Source: Nanobdellota archaeon
Lineage (GTDB): Archaea > Nanobdellota > Nanobdellia > Woesearchaeales > BS150m-G63
Assembly: GCA_023137655.1 (NCBI GenBank)
Contig: JAGLOT010000013.1
Span: forward strand, 1 to 9,284
DNA length: 9,284 nucleotides
Direction: 5' to 3'
Part shown: piece by piece, positions 6,196 to 9,284 of the stretch
Layout: each line of letters opens with the position of its first letter
Numbering within the stretch: position 1 is the stretch's first letter
Notes under the pieces: model-generated
What the model saw: the letters and a program-made list of their open reading frames with translations, nothing else
The model's database searches: none
Told to the model about the DNA's origin: nothing
Made by a program: the position numbers and the translations under genes

Positions 6196-6228
6196 ATGGC
6201 AGAAGAAACTAAACAAATTAAGGAAACT
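6196..6228 (+). repeat. 5' coding segment shared with uL30, copy 1
   Basis: Eleven codons encode MAEETKQIKET. Apart from one extra ACT codon and one synonymous AAG/AAA difference, they are identical at the DNA level to the first ten codons of uL30 (7151-7180). The flanking TAAA upstream is also shared. Confidence 0.7.
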
Positions 6229-7137
6229 AAGGAAGAAGTTAAAAAAGTAACTGAATCAAAAGAAGAGACCAAAGTTTCTACAAAAGAAGAGGCTCCAGTC
6301 TCTGAAAAAGTAGAAGAAGTTGTCGCTGTAGAAGAACCTAAAATTGAAGTAGATGAATCTGCTGTAGAAGTTATTGTAGCTCCAACTGAAGATAAGGCAA
6401 TTAAAAAAGCAATTGAAAGAGATTCAAGAAATGCTTTTGATGTTGGCGCATGGCAGCCTAAAACAGGGTTAAGCTTACAAGTAAAAACCGGCGAAATAAA
6501 AGATATTGATGAAATTTTAAATAAGGGTTTAAAAATATTAGAACCTGAAGTTTTAGATGTATTAATGCCTGATCTTGAAAAAGATTTATTATTAATTGGT
6601 CAATCTAAAGGTAAATTTGGTGGAGGACAAAGAAGGGTCTTCAAACAAACCCAAAAGAAAACACCTGAAGGAAATAAACCTCACTTCGCAACATTCGCTG
6701 TTGTAGGTAATAAAAATGGATACATTGGTGTAGGATATGGTAAATCAAAAGAAACGGTTCCTGCAAGGGAAAAAGCATTTAGAAATGCTAAATTAGATAT
6801 TATGAAAATCAAAAGAGGGTGTGGCAGTTGGCAATGTGGCTGTAAAAGTCCACACTCAATCCCATTCGCAGTTGAAGGTAAATGTAGTTCAGTAAGAATT
6901 ATATTAATCCCAGCACCAAAAGGTACTGGCCTTAAAGTTGAAAAAAGCTGTGCAAGAATACTTGAACTTGCAGGTGTAAAAGATGTATGGTCCAAATCAT
7001 TTGGTCAAACAAAATCAAAAATCAATTTAATTAAAGCTTTAATGGCAGCATTAAATCAACTTAATTCAACCAAATTAAAACCTATAGATTATGAAAATCT
7101 AGGGATAGTTGAAGGAAAATTAAAAACTAATAATTAA
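6196..7137 (+). CDS. rpsE: Small ribosomal subunit protein uS5, with ~80-residue charged N-terminal extension
   Basis: uS5 is a decoding-fidelity protein at the mRNA entry channel. The conserved part begins near residue 85 (AWQPKTGLSLQVKTGEIKDI), continues with GLKILEPEVLDVLMPDLEKD (111-130), then the dsRNA-binding-like domain ending HFATFAVVGNKNGYIGVGYG (163-182), the archaeal Cys cluster RGCGSWQCGCKSPHSIPF (C209, C214, C216, with C230 following), and IPAPKGTGLKVEKSCARILE with VWSKSFGQTKS. At 313 residues it is far longer than the roughly 200-230 of most archaeal uS5. The excess is mainly residues 1-80, rich in Lys, Glu and Val and probably disordered. Its first eleven codons nearly match the start of uL30. 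The start is in TAAAATG without Shine-Dalgarno. Confidence 0.96.
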   Translation: MAEETKQIKETKEEVKKVTESKEETKVSTKEEAPVSEKVEEVVAVEEPKIEVDESAVEVIVAPTEDKAIKKAIERDSRNAFDVGAWQPKTGLSLQVKTGEIKDIDEILNKGLKILEPEVLDVLMPDLEKDLLLIGQSKGKFGGGQRRVFKQTQKKTPEGNKPHFATFAVVGNKNGYIGVGYGKSKETVPAREKAFRNAKLDIMKIKRGCGSWQCGCKSPHSIPFAVEGKCSSVRIILIPAPKGTGLKVEKSCARILELAGVKDVWSKSFGQTKSKINLIKALMAALNQLNSTKLKPIDYENLGIVEGKLKTNN

Positions 7138-7150
7138 ATAAAAAACTAAA

Positions 7151-7180
7151 ATGGCAGAAGAAAAACAAATTAAAGAAACT
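7151..7180 (+). repeat. 5' coding segment shared with uS5, copy 2
   Basis: Ten codons encode [10 protein letters not shown]. They match the uS5 start at 29 of 30 bases once the extra ACT codon of uS5 is set aside. The match ends abruptly after the Thr codon. Confidence 0.7.
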
Positions 7181-7564
7181 GAAGCTAAATCAACACCAAA
7201 AAAAAGTGTTGAAAAATTTGCAGTTGTAAGAATTAGAGGGTCAATTAGAGTTTCTACTAAAATTAAAGATACTTTAAAGATGCTTAATCTTGATAAGGTT
7301 AATACTTGCATTATTATTGAAAATACTCCGGTCAATAAGGGTATGATTATAAAAGCTAAAGATTATATTACATGGGGGATTTTAGATTCAGAAACTGAAA
7401 AACTCCTAAATAAAATTCAAAATGGTAAAAAAGACCATGTATTTAGATTAAACCCACCAAGAGGAGGTTTTGAAAGAAAAGGTATTAAAAAACCATTCAA
7501 AACAGGTGGAGCATTAGGTAATAGAGATGATAAGATTAATATTCTAATCAAAAAGATGATTTAA
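7151..7564 (+). CDS. rpmD: Large ribosomal subunit protein uL30 (archaeal short form), with charged N-terminus
   Basis: uL30 binds 23S rRNA and lies next to 5S rRNA. After an 18-22-residue charged leader ([18 protein letters not shown]), the protein follows the family: [20 protein letters not shown] (about 22-41), [19 protein letters not shown] (about 42-60), [16 protein letters not shown] (about 64-79), [20 protein letters not shown] (about 98-117) and a [19 protein letters not shown] end. At 137 residues it is near the short end of the archaeal range of about 150, lacking some C-terminal helix. The first ten codons nearly match those of uS5. A 13-bp gap precedes it. The start is in TAAAATG, and no Shine-Dalgarno is seen. 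Confidence 0.95.
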   Translation: MAEEKQIKETEAKSTPKKSVEKFAVVRIRGSIRVSTKIKDTLKMLNLDKVNTCIIIENTPVNKGMIIKAKDYITWGILDSETEKLLNKIQNGKKDHVFRLNPPRGGFERKGIKKPFKTGGALGNRDDKINILIKKMI

Positions 7565-7597
7565 TAATTAAAATAAAGTATATGGAATATAAATAAA

Positions 7598-8035
7598 ATG
7601 GCAACTACAAAAAGAACTAAAGATTCAAGATACAGAGGCTCTAAAACACATGGCTGTGGCTCTATGAAGAAAAGAAGAGGAGCAGGACATAGAGGTGGAA
7701 GAGGAGCAGCAGGTTCTGGTAAAAGAGGCGACGCTAAAAAACCAAGTATCTGGGGTGGAAAGTATTTTGGTAAAAAAGGATTTGTTTCCAAAAAAACTAC
7801 TGTAGATCTCAAATCAGTTAATATAAAAGAAATCGAAATTAAGATCCCTTCCTGGCTTAAAAAAGGCCTTATAAAACAAACTAAAGATGTTTATGAAATT
7901 GATTTAAACATTTTAGGTTATAAGAAACTTTTAGGTACTGGAAAAATAACTAAAAAACTAAAGATTAAAGTTGAATCATTCTCTAAGGCTTCAGAAGAAA
8001 AAATTAAAAAAGCCGGCGGAGAAATAATCTCTTAA
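7598..8035 (+). CDS. rplO: Large ribosomal subunit protein uL15
   Basis: uL15 is a late-assembly 23S rRNA-binding protein. The N-terminal half is the extended, Gly/Lys/Arg-rich arm typical of the family: RYRGSKTHGCGSMKKRRGAG (about 11-30) and HRGGRGAAGSGKRGDAKK (about 31-48), then KYFGKKGFVSKK (about 55-66). The globular end has VDLKSVNIKEIEIKIPSWL, IDLNILGYKKLLGTGKITKK and LKIKVESFSKASEEKIKKAG, with GGEIIS at the terminus, as in archaeal uL15 (about 145 residues). It comes 33 bp after uL30 and its TAA stop, with one further A, forms the TAAAATG of secY. Confidence 0.97.
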   Translation: MATTKRTKDSRYRGSKTHGCGSMKKRRGAGHRGGRGAAGSGKRGDAKKPSIWGGKYFGKKGFVSKKTTVDLKSVNIKEIEIKIPSWLKKGLIKQTKDVYEIDLNILGYKKLLGTGKITKKLKIKVESFSKASEEKIKKAGGEIIS

Positions 8036-8036
8036 A

Positions 8037-9284
8037 ATGTCTTTTTTTAAAAATATTTTAAATAATCTGCCTGAGGTGGTGAGTCCTGCTCAAAAAAGAC
8101 TTTCTTTTAAAGAAAAATTAAAATGGACTCTAATTACACTTGGATTATTCTTTATTCTCGGAATGGTTCCTTTATTCGGACTTGGAGAAAATGCACTACA
8201 ACAATTTGAATATCTATCATTAATACTTGGTGCAAATTTTGGTTCTATTGTCTCTTTAGGTATCGGTCCAATCGTAACTGCATCTATTGTATTACAATTA
8301 TTAAATGGTTCAGGATTAGTTAAATTTGATTTAACAAGTCATGAAGGTAAAAAAACATTTCAAGGAGTTCAAAAATTATTAGCAATATTCTTTATTGTAT
8401 TTGAGGCTGGAATCTATGTATTCATGGGTGGATTAGCACCTTTAACTTCACTAATGGGCACGTCATCATATTTAACTATGCAACTAATGTTGGTATTTCA
8501 ACTAACACTGGGCGGACTAATGATTATGTTTATGGATGAAATCATAAGCAAATGGGGTTTTGGCTCAGGTATATCACTATTCATAGCAGCAGGAGTAAGT
8601 AAAAGTTTATTTATCAAAATATTCTCTCCTTTAGCATCCCCTACAAATCCTAACATTGCAACAGGAGCAATACCTGCATTATTTCAATCATTAGCTAGTG
8701 GAGATAAAATCACTGCAGGGTTAATGCTTGGGGGATTAATCGCAACAATATTTGTATTTGTAGTGGCAGTTTATGCGCAAGCGATGAAGGTAGAAATTCC
8801 ATTAAGTTTTGGAAGAATTAGAGGGCACAGTATACGTTGGCCACTAAATTTCCTTTATACAAGCAATATTCCAGTTATATTAGTTGCAGCATTAATGGCA
8901 AATATACAGCTTTGGGCCCGATTGTTACAGAATTGGGGGCACCCGCTATTAGGTACATTTTCAGGAAATACTCCAGTATCTGGGTTAATCTCTTGGATAT
9001 ATGCTCCAAACATATTAAGTAGCGTCATAAAGGGTAGTTTTACCTGGTCACAATTAGGTCATTCTGCAATCTATCTTGCATTTATGATGGGTGGCGCAGT
9101 ACTATTCTCCTGGTTCTGGATGCAAACATCTGGTATGGATGCAAAATCACAAGCTAAACAAATAATGTCCTCTGGATTACAAATCCCTGGATTTAGAAAA
9201 GATCAAAGAGTTTTGGAGACATTATTGAATAGATATATCTGGCCTTTGACTGTAATGGGTGCTGTTACTGTAGGTATACTGGCT
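8037..9284 (+). CDS. secY: Preprotein translocase subunit SecY (3' truncated by window end)
   Basis: SecY is the channel of the Sec translocon in the cytoplasmic membrane, taking nascent membrane and secreted proteins from the ribosome. The frame is open for 416 codons to the window edge. Recognisable parts are TM1 (about 30-48), the plug/TM2 segment SLGIGPIVTASIVLQLLN (73-90), TM3 (112-132), TM4 (147-166), GFGSGISLFIAAGVSKS in TM5 (174-190), TM6 (228-247), the cytosolic loop AQAMKVEIPLSFGRIRGHSI (247-266) ahead of TM7 (NFLYTSNIPVILVAALM), TM8 (345-362) and the ribosome-binding loop SGLQIPGFRKDQRVLETLLN before TM9. TM10 and the C-terminus, roughly 40-60 residues, lie beyond the window. The start one base after the uL15 stop continues the operon. 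Confidence 0.97.
   Translation, partial: MSFFKNILNNLPEVVSPAQKRLSFKEKLKWTLITLGLFFILGMVPLFGLGENALQQFEYLSLILGANFGSIVSLGIGPIVTASIVLQLLNGSGLVKFDLTSHEGKKTFQGVQKLLAIFFIVFEAGIYVFMGGLAPLTSLMGTSSYLTMQLMLVFQLTLGGLMIMFMDEIISKWGFGSGISLFIAAGVSKSLFIKIFSPLASPTNPNIATGAIPALFQSLASGDKITAGLMLGGLIATIFVFVVAVYAQAMKVEIPLSFGRIRGHSIRWPLNFLYTSNIPVILVAALMANIQLWARLLQNWGHPLLGTFSGNTPVSGLISWIYAPNILSSVIKGSFTWSQLGHSAIYLAFMMGGAVLFSWFWMQTSGMDAKSQAKQIMSSGLQIPGFRKDQRVLETLLNRYIWPLTVMGAVTVGILA
8042..8048 (+). terminator. T7 tract at codons 2-4 of secY, possible weak termination or attenuation signal
   Basis: Seven consecutive T on the coding strand directly follow the secY start (ATG TCT TTT TTT). It is the longest T run I found in the window on this strand. 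Archaeal RNA polymerase can terminate at oligo-T tracts without a hairpin. Since Phe-rich SecY N-termini can also explain the run, a regulatory role is speculative. Confidence 0.15.

Noticed and set aside
8750..8960. Slightly higher GC and rarer codons (GCG, CGT, CCG) within secY, as a sign of transfer or a join
   Set aside because: The frame, the SecY motifs and the membrane topology run through without a break, and a membrane protein naturally differs in composition from Lys-rich ribosomal proteins.
8837..9022. A 61-codon + strand frame inside secY
   Set aside because: It lies in another frame of a clear SecY coding region covering TM7 to TM8 and resembles nothing known.

Overview
The window is a single co-directional block of archaeal ribosomal protein genes, all on the + strand. 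It runs from the last 61 codons of a charged C-terminal tail (by gene order, uS3) to a secY gene cut by the window end. Nineteen genes are visible. Proteins found only in archaea and eukaryotes (eS4, eL32, eL19, the RNase P subunit Rnp1/Rpp29) and an archaeal aIF1 sit among universal proteins in the order known from Euryarchaeota: uS3-uL29-aIF1-Rnp1-uS17-uL14-uL24-eS4-uL5-uS14-uS8-uL6-eL32-eL19-uL18-uS5-uL30-uL15-SecY. The DNA is strongly AT-rich and the proteins are lysine-rich. Together with several shortened or tailed ribosomal proteins and an N-terminally extended uS14, this suggests a DPANN archaeon (Woesearchaeota/Pacearchaeota-like). That placement is inference from memory of such proteins, not a search result.

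Layout. Bases 1-943 hold the uS3 tail, uL29, aIF1 and Rnp1, each overlapping the next by 4-8 bp, and uS17 overlaps Rnp1 by 7 bp. Bases 1332-3605 hold uL14, uL24, eS4, uL5 and uS14. Bases 3632-6190 hold uS8, uL6, eL32, eL19 and uL18. Bases 6196-8035 hold uS5, uL30 and uL15. SecY starts at 8037 and is open to the end. No gap exceeds 33 bp, so there is no gene-free stretch, no RNA gene, no mobile element and no CRISPR. The operon promoter and terminator lie outside the window.

The genes together supply parts of both ribosomal subunits, an initiation factor that helps choose start codons, one protein of the tRNA 5'-processing ribozyme, and the translocon channel that receives membrane proteins from the ribosome. 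No new system is apparent. The points most worth a second look are: a recurrent TAAAATG start-site context with little Shine-Dalgarno signal, a nearly identical 5' coding segment shared by uS5 and uL30, long charged extensions on several ribosomal proteins, and three intergenic gaps of exactly 33 bp with TATA-like sequence.
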